NCBI GenBank assembly: GCA_020345805.1
Contig: CP070772.1
Coordinates: 2,049,920-2,094,629, forward strand
DNA length: 44,710 bases
Origin: Phycisphaerales bacterium
GTDB lineage: Bacteria > Planctomycetota > Phycisphaerae > Phycisphaerales > SM1A02
Reading direction: 5' to 3'
The notes under the pieces were generated by a model, which was given only the letters and a program-made list of their open reading frames with translations, had not been told where the DNA came from and did not search any database. A program made the translations under genes and the position numbers. Of this stretch, positions 28,015-36,105 are shown piece by piece (within the stretch, counting starts at the first letter, position 1; every line of letters starts with the position of its first letter).

Positions 28015-28062
28015 GCTGCACTCCGTGCACTAGCCCGTCGGGCGCACGGTCAGTAGTGCAGC
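28015..28062 (-). ncRNA. Nested leader hairpin overlapping the end of the tiny ORF
   Basis: Three coaxial stems nest: 8 bp (28055-28062 with 28015-28022), 6 bp (28044-28049 with 28023-28028) and 4 bp (28040-28043 with 28033-28036), with a 3-base loop. The 5' arm lies within the last codons of the tiny ORF. A competing fold at 28012-28037 (6 bp plus 4 bp with a 3-base bulge) uses the same bases. This mutually exclusive pairing is typical of translation-sensitive attenuators; that role is inferred. Confidence 0.5.
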
Positions 28063-28091
28063 CCCCTCATACAGTCACATAAGCATTTCAC
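28050..28091 (-). CDS. Tiny Cys-rich ORF (13 codons), possible leader peptide
   Basis: A GTG-initiated frame encodes (V/M)KCLCDCMRGLHY followed by TGA. Cys occupies positions 3, 5 and 7. The start is preceded, 7 bases upstream, by AGGAGG inside AAAGGAGGTGATCCAG (28092-28107 region), which is complementary over about 16 bases to the near-universal 3' end of 16S rRNA. Such an extended Shine-Dalgarno sequence is unlikely by chance. The stop codon lies just past the 5' arm of the nested hairpin. It may be a regulatory leader peptide, a very small protein, or a ribosome-binding decoy RNA. Confidence 0.5.
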   Translation of the reverse strand: MKCLCDCMRGLHY

Positions 28092-28313
28092 TGGATCACC
28101 TCCTTTTCAAGAACGGCCTGTCCCAGCCGTCACAGGCGTGACCACCTGCCGCCGGGTTGTTTTTCCCCGCAGCGTCCCGCGGGGCACACCGCCCGCAGGC
28201 GCGCCCGTGGATCCGAAAGGGCGCCTGCGCTCGTCGCGGCCCGCTCACGACGCCCGGCAGGGGGTTTTCCTCTGGTTTGCCGGTCGCTGACCGCGATACC
28301 GCATTATCGCCTC

Positions 28314-28392
28314 GAAATCGGCCACGACAACAGAAAAGGCCGGAAATCGACCACGCGATTCCGCCGATGGATCCGGGGCGAGAAGTCGGCCG
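28314..28392. repeat. Three operator-like direct repeats, consensus GAARTCGRCC
   Basis: GAAATCGGCCACG (28314-28326) recurs with one change as GAAATCGACCACG (28343-28355), and a shorter relative, GAAGTCGGCC, starts at 28382. They are 29 and 39 bases apart and lie upstream of the GINT1-like gene. They could be repeated binding sites for a regulator. Confidence 0.35.
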
Positions 28393-28492
28393 AAAAGCGC
28401 CGGTGAAAGCAATCGGTTTGGCTGATGTTGGGATGTTGCCGGCTCCGTTCGGTTTGATGCGATTCGATTCGATTAACCCCGGAGAGGACTGA

Positions 28493-29473
28493 ATGGCGAG
28501 GCGGTTGAAGATTGCCCGGAAGACAGCCGTCGCCCCGGCCGGGGCCGCCCTGCTCCTGGGGCTCGCCCTCGGCTTGGCCGTGGGGGCCAGGCGCGGCGTG
28601 CCGTTCGTGGGGAACTCCCGCGCCTGGTCGATCGGCGTCTATGCCGGACCTTCACCGCTGGAGGTCGTACCCGCCGAAGGGATCACCAATCCCGTGCTGA
28701 CCGCCGCGGACGTGACCGACGCGGACGCGGTGTTCGTCGCCGATCCATTCCTCGTTCGCGCCGGGGATGACTGGTGCATGTTCTTCGAGGTTCTCAAGAA
28801 GGACACCGGCAAAGGGGCAATCGGGCTGGCCACCAGCAGCGACGGCCTTTGCTGGACATATCAGCAGATCGTGCTCGAGGAACCGTTCCACCTGTCCTAT
28901 CCGTGCGTGTTCGAATACGCCGGCGACTGGTACATGGTCCCCGAGTCCCACGAAGCGGGCGAGGTGCGCTTGTATCGGGCGAGCGAGTTCCCCACGCGCT
29001 GGGAGTATGAGGCCACATTGCTGGACGAACCCTATGTGGATTCCACTGTCTTTCAGCACGCCGGGTCGTGGTGGATGTTCACCTCCCTGGGGGCGGAGAT
29101 GCTGAAGCTTTATTGGGCCGAGGAGCCGGCCGGGCCCTGGACGGAACATCCCCAAAGCCCGCTCATCCTGGCCGATCCTCACATCACGCGCGCCGGAGGC
29201 CGGGTGCTGGCAGTTGAAGGTAAGCTGTACCGGCTCGCCCAGGACACGGTGCCGACCTACGGCAACCAGGTGCGGGCCTTCGAGATCACCGAGCTGACGC
29301 GGACCACCTATGCGGAGCGCGAGGCGCCGAACAACCCCGTCATCGGACAGACCGGCTCCGGCTGGAACGGCCTGGGCATGCACCAGCTTGACGCCCTGCC
29401 CCGCGACGACGGGGGATGGATCGCCGCAGTGGACGGCTACGGTGACAAGCTCGTCTACGGATGGCGATACTGA
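28493..29473 (+). CDS. Membrane-anchored GINT1-N / GH43-like five-bladed beta-propeller protein
   Basis: A 326-residue protein. A transmembrane or signal-anchor segment (about 13-32) is followed by a five-bladed propeller with the pattern seen in the N-terminal domain of glucosamine inositolphosphorylceramide transferase and in GH43/GH32-like proteins. Examples are VFVADPFLVRAGDDWCMFFEV, GAIGLATSSDGLCWTYQQIV, EEPFHLSYPCVFEYAGDWY, MVPESHEAGEVRLYR, and DSTVFQHAGSWWMFTS. Asp and Glu residues at the propeller centre are conserved, but I cannot name a catalytic pair. It may bind or cleave a sugar at the cell surface. The ATG follows GGAGAGG at good spacing. The GH95 gene follows 78 bases downstream in the same direction. 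Confidence 0.75.
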   Translation: MARRLKIARKTAVAPAGAALLLGLALGLAVGARRGVPFVGNSRAWSIGVYAGPSPLEVVPAEGITNPVLTAADVTDADAVFVADPFLVRAGDDWCMFFEVLKKDTGKGAIGLATSSDGLCWTYQQIVLEEPFHLSYPCVFEYAGDWYMVPESHEAGEVRLYRASEFPTRWEYEATLLDEPYVDSTVFQHAGSWWMFTSLGAEMLKLYWAEEPAGPWTEHPQSPLILADPHITRAGGRVLAVEGKLYRLAQDTVPTYGNQVRAFEITELTRTTYAEREAPNNPVIGQTGSGWNGLGMHQLDALPRDDGGWIAAVDGYGDKLVYGWRY

Positions 29474-29551
29474 TCCCCCGCCGATCCGTGACAGTTACTC
29501 AGAATCAGAAACCAAACCACGCTTTCCGGATTCGACCATCGAGGTGGAGCA

Positions 29552-32302
29552 ATGTTCATCGCGCACTCGTCCATCGCTGTCGTTCTGATTGCCGCCGCCT
29601 GCGCCTGGGGGCAGCCGGGTGACGAGCCGCATGATCTGACGCTGTGGTACCGACAGCCGGCATCGCAGTGGGTGGAAGCGCTTCCGGTGGGAAACGGGCG
29701 TTTGGGGGCGATGGTGTTCGGCGGCGTGAGCGAGGCGAGGATCCAGCTCAACGAGGACACCCTCTGGGCTGGCCCGCCGGTTTCGGAGAATCCGCCGGGT
29801 ATGGCCGCGGATCTGGCCGAAGCTCGCCGCCTCTTCTTTGCGGGAAAGCCCGACGAAGGTCAGCAGCTTGTGCAGGACCGCATGATGGCCCCGCGCATTT
29901 CGCCGCGGAGCCATCAGACGCTGGGGGATCTGACGCTGCACATGATCTACGGCGACCGCCGGCGCGCCGAGCCCGTGTCGATCGAGCAGTGGCGCCGCGG
30001 TCCGGTGGCCGAAGGCCACGATGAGCTTCAGCTTCTGCAGGACTTCGACGACAGCGCCTGGCCGTCGGTCGCGGACGATTCTGATCTTGCGATTCCGGAA
30101 CACTCCACCGTGGTATTCCGCGCCGCGTTCGAGCTGCACGAAGACCAGATTTCCGCGGGACTTTCCCGGCTTGAGCTGAGCCCCATTGATGATGCTTCGA
30201 TTATCTACCTGAACGGGCGGAAGATCGGCGAGACGGTGCAGTGGCATCAGCCGCACGCATTCAATGTCGATGGTGTTCTGCATCCCGGGGAGAATGTGCT
30301 GGCGGTCGCCGCCCGCAACGTCGGCGGCCCGGGCAACATGGCCCGGTCGGTGCGCCTCGTCGCCGCCGACACCGCGGAGGCGTACCGACGGTCGCTGGAC
30401 CTGACCACCGCCATTGCTTCCACGCAGTACGAGATCGACGGGATAACCTATCGCCGGGAGGTGTTCGCCAGCCCCGTCGATGATGTGCTCATCGTGCACA
30501 TCGCCGCGAGCGAGCCGGGGAAGATCTCTTTCGACGCGACACTCGACCGCCCGGCTGATTTCCAGACTCGCGTGCAGGGCGACAATTGTCTGATCATGCA
30601 CGGTCAGGCGACGCAGAACGGCGAACATAATGGCGTCAAGTACCACGCTGTTCTGGCGGCAGGGCTCGAAGGCGGAACCATCCATGCAGAGGATGCATCT
30701 TTGAAGGTGCGCGATGCGGACACGGCGACTCTGCTGCTGGCCGCCGCCACCGATTACAACTTCGCCGATCCGGCCAGTCCGCTCATGCGCAACCGGCTGG
30801 AGGCATGCGAAAGGATCATCGTGGCGGCCGGCGTCAAGTCGTTCGAGCAGCTCAGGCGCGATCACATCACCGCGCACCGACGGCTGTTCGATCGGGTCAG
30901 CCTGGATCTGGGGCCGGGCCCGGATCCGGATTCGCCCACGGATGCGCGCCTGCAAAACGTGATCGAAGGCGGAACCGATCCGAATCTCGAAGCGCTGTAT
31001 TTCCAGTATGGCCGCTACCTGCTGATCTGCTCATCCCGCCCCGGCACGATGCCCGCCAACCTTCAAGGGCTGTGGAACGAGCATCTGGAAGCGCCGTGGA
31101 ACGCCGACTATCACCTGAATATCAACATCCAGATGAACTACTGGCCGGCAGAGGTTACCAACCTCTCGGAATGTCACCTGCCGCTTTTTGACCTGATGGA
31201 AGGCATGATGCCGGACGGGCGGGACCTGGCCCGCAAGCTGGGTTGTCGCGGCGTGGCGTTCGGGCATGTCTCCGATGCCTGGCTGTGGGCGGCGGTGCAG
31301 GGGCAGGCTGTCTGGGGCATGTGGCCCATGGGCGCCGGCTGGCTTTCGGCCCACCTGATGGAGCATTACCACTTCACCGGTGATGCGGCGTTCCTCCGCG
31401 ATCGCGCGTACCCGTTTCTGACGGAGACGGCTACGTTCTATCTTGACTGGCTGGTGGAGGATCCGGAAACAGGCCTGCTCGTATCAGGCCCCACCACCTC
31501 GCCGGAGAACACCTACTGGCTGGATGAGAAGCGCCTCAGCCTGTCCATGGGAACGTCCATGGACCAGCAGATCATCTGGGAGACGTTCACCAACACCCTT
31601 CGGGCGGCGAAGCTGCTGAACATCGACGACGAGTTCACGGAGCAGGTCGCCTCAAGTCTTAGCAGGCTGAGCCCGCCGCGAATCGGCAGCGACGGCCGGC
31701 TCATGGAGTGGGCCAGGGAGTATCGCGACGCCGAGCCGGGCCATCGGCATATGTCGCACCTTTACGGCCTGCATCCGGGCTTCCAGATCTCGGTCACGAA
31801 GACGCCGAAGCTCGCGGTGGCCGCCCGCAAGACGCTCGATGCACGCCTCGCCCACGGGGGCGGGCATACCGGCTGGTCGCGGGCGTGGCTGGTCAACTTC
31901 GCCGCACGATTCCGCGACGGCGAGTTTGCCCACGACAACCTCCGGCTTCTCCTGGGCAAATCCACCCTGCCCAACCTCTTCGACAACCACCCTCCGTTCC
32001 AGATCGACGGCAACTTCGGCGGCTGCGCGGGGATCGCGGAGATGCTTCTGCAGAGCCATGCGGGTGAGATTCATCTCCTTCCCGCCCTGCCCGACGCCTG
32101 GCCCGCCGGGCGGGTCACCGGTCTGTGTGCCCGCGGCGGCTTCGTGGTGGACATCGAATGGGCCGACGGCCGGCTGAGGCAGGCGACCATCCACTCGAAA
32201 CTCGGGAACTCGTGTATCGTGCGCTATGGAGTCCAGACACTGGAGCGCGAAACGGAGCCCGGAGGCGCATATCCACTGACGCCCGATTCCTTCGCAGACT
32301 AG
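29552..32302 (+). CDS. GH95 alpha-L-fucosidase with an inserted beta-sandwich domain
   Basis: A 916-residue exported enzyme (signal peptide about 1-20) that would release terminal alpha-1,2-fucose or related galactose from glycans. The GH95 N-terminal sandwich starts LWYRQPASQWVEALPVGNGR, with the family motif QLNEDTLWAGPP. The (alpha/alpha)6 barrel carries N523 and N525 (HLNINIQMNYWPAE), E652 (SPENTYW) and D819 (QIDGNFGG). These match Asn421, Asn423, Glu566 and Asp766 of the Bifidobacterium AfcA enzyme, so it should be active. Residues about 136-277 interrupt the N-terminal domain with a jelly-roll-like module (FDDSAWPSV ... IIYLNGRKIGE ... LHPGENVLAVAARN) of the type found as carbohydrate-binding domains in beta-galactosidases. 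Its stop overlaps the stop of the next gene in a shared CTAG. Confidence 0.92.
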   Translation: MFIAHSSIAVVLIAAACAWGQPGDEPHDLTLWYRQPASQWVEALPVGNGRLGAMVFGGVSEARIQLNEDTLWAGPPVSENPPGMAADLAEARRLFFAGKPDEGQQLVQDRMMAPRISPRSHQTLGDLTLHMIYGDRRRAEPVSIEQWRRGPVAEGHDELQLLQDFDDSAWPSVADDSDLAIPEHSTVVFRAAFELHEDQISAGLSRLELSPIDDASIIYLNGRKIGETVQWHQPHAFNVDGVLHPGENVLAVAARNVGGPGNMARSVRLVAADTAEAYRRSLDLTTAIASTQYEIDGITYRREVFASPVDDVLIVHIAASEPGKISFDATLDRPADFQTRVQGDNCLIMHGQATQNGEHNGVKYHAVLAAGLEGGTIHAEDASLKVRDADTATLLLAAATDYNFADPASPLMRNRLEACERIIVAAGVKSFEQLRRDHITAHRRLFDRVSLDLGPGPDPDSPTDARLQNVIEGGTDPNLEALYFQYGRYLLICSSRPGTMPANLQGLWNEHLEAPWNADYHLNINIQMNYWPAEVTNLSECHLPLFDLMEGMMPDGRDLARKLGCRGVAFGHVSDAWLWAAVQGQAVWGMWPMGAGWLSAHLMEHYHFTGDAAFLRDRAYPFLTETATFYLDWLVEDPETGLLVSGPTTSPENTYWLDEKRLSLSMGTSMDQQIIWETFTNTLRAAKLLNIDDEFTEQVASSLSRLSPPRIGSDGRLMEWAREYRDAEPGHRHMSHLYGLHPGFQISVTKTPKLAVAARKTLDARLAHGGGHTGWSRAWLVNFAARFRDGEFAHDNLRLLLGKSTLPNLFDNHPPFQIDGNFGGCAGIAEMLLQSHAGEIHLLPALPDAWPAGRVTGLCARGGFVVDIEWADGRLRQATIHSKLGNSCIVRYGVQTLERETEPGGAYPLTPDSFAD

Positions 32303-33426
32303 GCGCTGCCGGCGATGGCGGTGTTGTATTGATCGACGATCTCGCCCACGATCCTGATGCGCTCGATGTCGCCGTGCGATGAAATCTCATCGCTGATGCC
32401 CAGGAGCAGGTTCGGCGCAAAGAGATCGATGCATTCCAGGGCGCTGTCGATCAGGTTCTGCTCGCTAAAGGTGTGGTCAAAATAAACGGCGGGGATGCCG
32501 TCCAGCAGGACCATGTCGCCTAGCGCATCCTTCACTTCCCGCAACGTCACATCGCCCTGCGGTTTCGGGGTGATGGCCTCGATGCCGTCCAGGCCGGTTT
32601 CTTTCAGATAAGGCAGCAGCGGTTTGCAGTCACCGTCCCAGTGGGCGGCAACGAACTTCCCCGCCGCGTGCAGAAGATCGCAGCGGCGCTGATAAACGGG
32701 CAGAACATACTTCTCGAACCACTTCGGGGGGAGCAGGCCGGAGTGCACGTTGTCGCCGAAATTGATCAGCATCACTTCGCTGTCGTTTATGACCTCGATG
32801 AGCCTTTCCTGGGTGGTGGCGAGGGCCTCGAAGTACTGTTCGCAACCTCCCGGATCGTCGTGCAGGGCAAAGATACCCGCCTCCGCGCCCATGTCCTCGA
32901 TAAACAGCTTCTGCACGTTCGTGCGACAGATGCACATCGTCGGGGCGCCCAAGCCGGCCCATTCCCGACTCAGCCGGTCGAAGGCGTCCTGATCCCACGA
33001 CCACGTCCGGCGATGCTCGCGCCACGCGGCCACCTTTAGGTCCCGGGAATCGGAGATGGGCCACTTCACGGGAGCGTGATGCCAGGTGTTGGGAGAACGG
33101 CGATAGACCGCCCGTTGCCGCCCGATCGGGGTCTCCCAGACGATCTCGTAATCCGTTTCGCTGATGTCCTGTTGCGTGATGCGGACGCGCTCATCCTCGT
33201 GCGAGACGAAGCACCGGTCGAACTCGTAGATCCGGTTCGAGCAGCCCAGCGCGCGGTAGACCTCCGCGGGTGTCATGCCGGTGTAAGGCGCGGGCAGAGG
33301 CTCGCCCGCGAATTCCTTGTCGGCGAACCACGCGAGGATGCGCGGCTGCCAGATGATGCGGCCCCCTGCGCGGCCGAAGGCCACGTCCATATGCAGCTTC
33401 GTGAAATCGGGACGATCGTGGATCAT
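32299..33426 (-). CDS. Uroporphyrinogen-decarboxylase-superfamily protein (MtaA-like)
   Basis: A 375-residue soluble protein with the URO-D/cobalamin methyltransferase TIM-barrel pattern. This includes PPKWFEKYVLPVYQRRCDLLHAAGK, then HWDGDC (262-267) as a possible metal-binding site, GLDGIEAITPKPQGDVTLREVKDALGD and the C-terminal NLLLGISDEISSHG. True HemE residues for porphyrin binding are not evident, so it is not heme synthesis. Proteins of this branch are abundant in planctomycetes near carbohydrate genes; the substrate is unknown. The ATG ending at 33426 is preceded in frame by a GTG at 33429, and either may be used. It converges on the GH95 fucosidase and is 27 bases downstream of the metallopeptidase gene on the same strand. 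Confidence 0.8.
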   Translation of the reverse strand: MIHDRPDFTKLHMDVAFGRAGGRIIWQPRILAWFADKEFAGEPLPAPYTGMTPAEVYRALGCSNRIYEFDRCFVSHEDERVRITQQDISETDYEIVWETPIGRQRAVYRRSPNTWHHAPVKWPISDSRDLKVAAWREHRRTWSWDQDAFDRLSREWAGLGAPTMCICRTNVQKLFIEDMGAEAGIFALHDDPGGCEQYFEALATTQERLIEVINDSEVMLINFGDNVHSGLLPPKWFEKYVLPVYQRRCDLLHAAGKFVAAHWDGDCKPLLPYLKETGLDGIEAITPKPQGDVTLREVKDALGDMVLLDGIPAVYFDHTFSEQNLIDSALECIDLFAPNLLLGISDEISSHGDIERIRIVGEIVDQYNTAIAGSA

Positions 33427-33453
33427 CACGGCTTCACACCGGTGCTGCCGACG

Positions 33454-35400
33454 TTATTTGTATATCACGCGAGGCGGCTCGAAGAAGCGGCGGTGCAGCA
33501 CCTCGCCATCCTCCCACACCACGGTGGTGTCCCGGGCGTAATGGATGATCAGGCGCAGCTTGGCCCAGCCGACATCGCCGTTGCTCACGAAGACCGTGAT
33601 GAACCGGCCCGGCTTTTCGGGATTGGATATTGTGTGCATCACCGCCTGGTTCGGCTGGTCGTAGGTCACGCCGCCCACCGTGAACGAGCCGTCGCCGATG
33701 GTGATGGGATCGGCACCGGCCGCGATCAGGCTCTCGTTCTCCTTCACCGCTTCGGCGCCGACGATGAGCAGGTTCTCGCCTTCGTCATCGAGCTCGAACA
33801 TCTGCCGGCACACTTCGATCTCCGGCCGATCGGAAGAGGAGATCAGCTTCATGCCTCCGGGGCCCTGGGTGCCGCCAATCAGCGGGACGACCTGTTCGGG
33901 CGGGAGAACGCGGTAGAGATAGAAGTCCGGGTCCAGCTCGAACCACTTCCTGTTCTCATCCTCGCCGTCTTTCTTGATGAACTCGACATCCTGGGCGTAG
34001 CTCATGGCGAAGCCGATGATGCCCATTCCGTCGCCGGTGGTGGGGGTCATGGGCTTGGTGGCGGTGTTCACCCATCGGCCGAAGTACGTACCAAGGTTCC
34101 GGCCGAACCCGTCCTGGAAGGCGGCCTGTATCTGCGGCCAGCCGGCCCGCTTGCCCATGTTGTCCGCAGCGAACTTGCGCAGCGACTTCCATACCTGATC
34201 TCGTTTGATCTGGCCTTCCCTGATCGGCTTGGCCTTCTCCAGCATGATGAAGATGAACGCGCCCTTGTCGTAGCCGACGAATCTATGCGTCCCGCCATCG
34301 GACGAATCGGCGGACCCGAACTTCGCCAGCGGCCCGTTGTCGAGGTTATTCGGATCGGCCGAGAGCTTCATGAGGGTGCCGCGGCGGTACTCCCGGCCCG
34401 CCTCCTCGCCCCCGTCGGCGATGCGCCGATAGTAATTGGCGCAATAGGTGGTCATCCCCTCGCACCAGTTGCCGCCCTCCGGATCCACGTACACCCCGTT
34501 GCCCCACCAGTTGTGAATCAACTCGTGATCGAGAAAGCCGGGCATCAGTGAGCGAGGGGCCATCGCCACCACCCGCGGGCCCAGGACCGTGAAGCCGGGA
34601 TAGCCGAAGCCAGAGGAGAAGAAATTCTCGACGATGCTGAACCGCTTGAAGGGAAAGGCCCCCAGTAGCGGCGTGTAAAGATCCAGGTAATCGCAGGCGG
34701 CATCGACGAACATCGGAGCAAAGTCGGCGTGCGCTTCCGGCACGTGCATCACCACCTCCACCGGCCCGTGTGGCGTGTCATGAGTCCGACCGTGAAGAAC
34801 GTGTTTGTTGCCGACGATCGCGGCGGTGTCGATCGGCCGGGGCATCTTCCACTTCCAGCGTGGCGCAGTGATGTCACCCTCATCGACCGGATCGCCCGAG
34901 GCGACGAGCGCCCAGCCCTCCACCGGCTTGATGTCGATACTGATCATGTGCAGTGCGGTGTGGCCGTCGGCGCCGATGGGCTGGGGATGCCAGGCCGAGC
35001 CGTCGGAGAGGAAGATCCCGCCCGGCCCGATGTGGGCATCGACCGAGAAGTTGTGGATCTGCCCGACCCGCTCGCCCGCGGAGATGTCCTGCTCGAAAGT
35101 CGCGCTATAGGCGATGGCAATGTTGTGCGCCGCTTCGCCGGTGAGATTGAGCACCAGCGCGGCGTGCGCATCCTCTGAATCAGGTTCCGCAAGCGTGTAT
35201 TCAGCGGCCTGCCCGTCCACCATCACCAGTTGGATCTCGGCCAGCTCCGCCAGCCGCAGGATTAACTCACCCTCGCCTTCCGCGGTGATCTCTGACACCA
35301 CGGAGACGGCGTGCGCGGCCGGCGTTATCTCGACCGCCAGATGCTGGGACTGGACATCCACACCGGCCGCACAAACGAGCATGCACAGACTTGCGATCAT
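33454..35400 (-). CDS. Exported M1-like (gluzincin) metallopeptidase
   Basis: A 648-residue protein with a short signal peptide (MIASLCMLVCAAG). After an N-terminal beta domain comes the zinc site HELIH (292-296), with the third ligand Glu314 in GGNWCEGMTTY. The spacing between the second His and Glu is 17 residues, one less than in classical M1 enzymes. The exopeptidase motif GxMEN is replaced by IVENFFSSGFGYPGF, so aminopeptidase specificity is doubtful. The C-terminal 200 residues are beta-rich and of unknown function. The ATG ending at 35400 is chosen because AGGAG is 7 nt upstream; a GTG just before it is less well spaced. It lies downstream of the iron-sulfur operon on the same strand. 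Confidence 0.82.
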   Translation of the reverse strand: MIASLCMLVCAAGVDVQSQHLAVEITPAAHAVSVVSEITAEGEGELILRLAELAEIQLVMVDGQAAEYTLAEPDSEDAHAALVLNLTGEAAHNIAIAYSATFEQDISAGERVGQIHNFSVDAHIGPGGIFLSDGSAWHPQPIGADGHTALHMISIDIKPVEGWALVASGDPVDEGDITAPRWKWKMPRPIDTAAIVGNKHVLHGRTHDTPHGPVEVVMHVPEAHADFAPMFVDAACDYLDLYTPLLGAFPFKRFSIVENFFSSGFGYPGFTVLGPRVVAMAPRSLMPGFLDHELIHNWWGNGVYVDPEGGNWCEGMTTYCANYYRRIADGGEEAGREYRRGTLMKLSADPNNLDNGPLAKFGSADSSDGGTHRFVGYDKGAFIFIMLEKAKPIREGQIKRDQVWKSLRKFAADNMGKRAGWPQIQAAFQDGFGRNLGTYFGRWVNTATKPMTPTTGDGMGIIGFAMSYAQDVEFIKKDGEDENRKWFELDPDFYLYRVLPPEQVVPLIGGTQGPGGMKLISSSDRPEIEVCRQMFELDDEGENLLIVGAEAVKENESLIAAGADPITIGDGSFTVGGVTYDQPNQAVMHTISNPEKPGRFITVFVSNGDVGWAKLRLIIHYARDTTVVWEDGEVLHRRFFEPPRVIYK

Positions 35401-35569
35401 CACACCACTCCTGTTTCATTCAGACGGCCGGGTCGGAAACCCACCCGTCGAAGACAACCTCGTCAGGGGACATGCGGCCGGCGGCCGCTCGGGACGTGCA
35501 GGGAAAGCGTAGCGGCCATCCGGACCGGTTGCGACCGTTTCTTCTCGACTTACTGCGGGCGGAATGGCC

Positions 35570-36040
35570 TCATTGCGGCTGGAAGCAGCCCACGAGGCGG
35601 ATGTCGTTCTCATCCACGTACCTGATGCGCAGACCCAGGCAGGGCTGATCGTCCAGACTGATGACCACGGTATGGGTGGCCTCGGCGGGAGCCAGGGACT
35701 CTGTTCCCGCGCCGAGCCGCGCCGAATCGCCCGGGGCGACCTCCACTTCGATCTCTCCCGGCCGATCCGCATGACCGCCAAACGCCGCGGCCAAGGATCG
35801 TTCGAGCTGCTCGATCATGATCGGGTCCGAGGACGCGAGCGATCCGGCAACGCTCTCGCCGCGGGCCGCCGATTCGCACAACTCCAGCACGATTTGCTCA
35901 AGCCGGTCGGCCTGTTTCGTGGCCTTTTGCGTACTCCAGATGGTGAAGGCTGCCCCAACGATTATGATCACCAGCGGCAGCAGAAATCGCCGCGTGCGCG
36001 ACGAGGCAGGCGGAGGGGCAAGTTCCGGGATCTGGGCCAT
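35570..36040 (-). CDS. Small membrane-anchored protein of unknown function
   Basis: A 156-residue protein with one transmembrane helix (about 19-35, LLPLVIIIVGAAFTIW), a short amphipathic helix (about 39-62) and a C-terminal beta-rich domain (EIEVEVAPGDSARLG, THTVVISLDDQPCLGLRIRYV). I do not recognise the family. AGGAAG precedes the ATG. It lies 90 bases downstream of iscA on the same strand, with a stem-loop (36106-36122) in the gap, so it may be partly uncoupled from the isc genes. Confidence 0.65.
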   Translation of the reverse strand: MAQIPELAPPPASSRTRRFLLPLVIIIVGAAFTIWSTQKATKQADRLEQIVLELCESAARGESVAGSLASSDPIMIEQLERSLAAAFGGHADRPGEIEVEVAPGDSARLGAGTESLAPAEATHTVVISLDDQPCLGLRIRYVDENDIRLVGCFQPQ

Positions 36041-36105
36041 CGCAGGCTTCCTGGTGATTCGCCCGCTCGGCGGGGTATCAGATAGACAGCCGCGACCTGA
36101 CAGGC

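Larger units (their letters stand above)
27857..28492. promoter_or_regulatory. Divergent intergenic region between ompH and the GINT1-like gene
   Basis: About 635 bases with no ordinary gene. On the minus side it contains an intrinsic terminator (27964-27996), a nested hairpin (28015-28062) and a 13-codon ORF with a long Shine-Dalgarno sequence (28050-28107). Further right are stem-loops at 28165-28184 and 28195-28228 (10 bp with a 2-base bulge) and three operator-like direct repeats (28314, 28343, 28382). I see no convincing -35/-10 pair on either strand. Confidence 0.6.

Noticed and set aside
28092-28107. Plus-strand match to the 3' end of 16S rRNA
   Set aside because: Only about 16 bases match (CTGGATCACCTCCTTT) and the preceding sequence does not resemble the 16S 3' helix; the minus-strand reading as a Shine-Dalgarno sequence before an ORF explains it better.
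28165-28228. Terminators upstream of the GINT1-like gene
   Set aside because: The two GC-rich stems at 28165-28184 and 28195-28228 have no T-tract following on either strand, so they are not called terminators.
33076-34551. 491-codon open frame opposite the URO-D and M1 peptidase genes
   Set aside because: It spans two well-supported opposite-strand genes and has no recognisable features.
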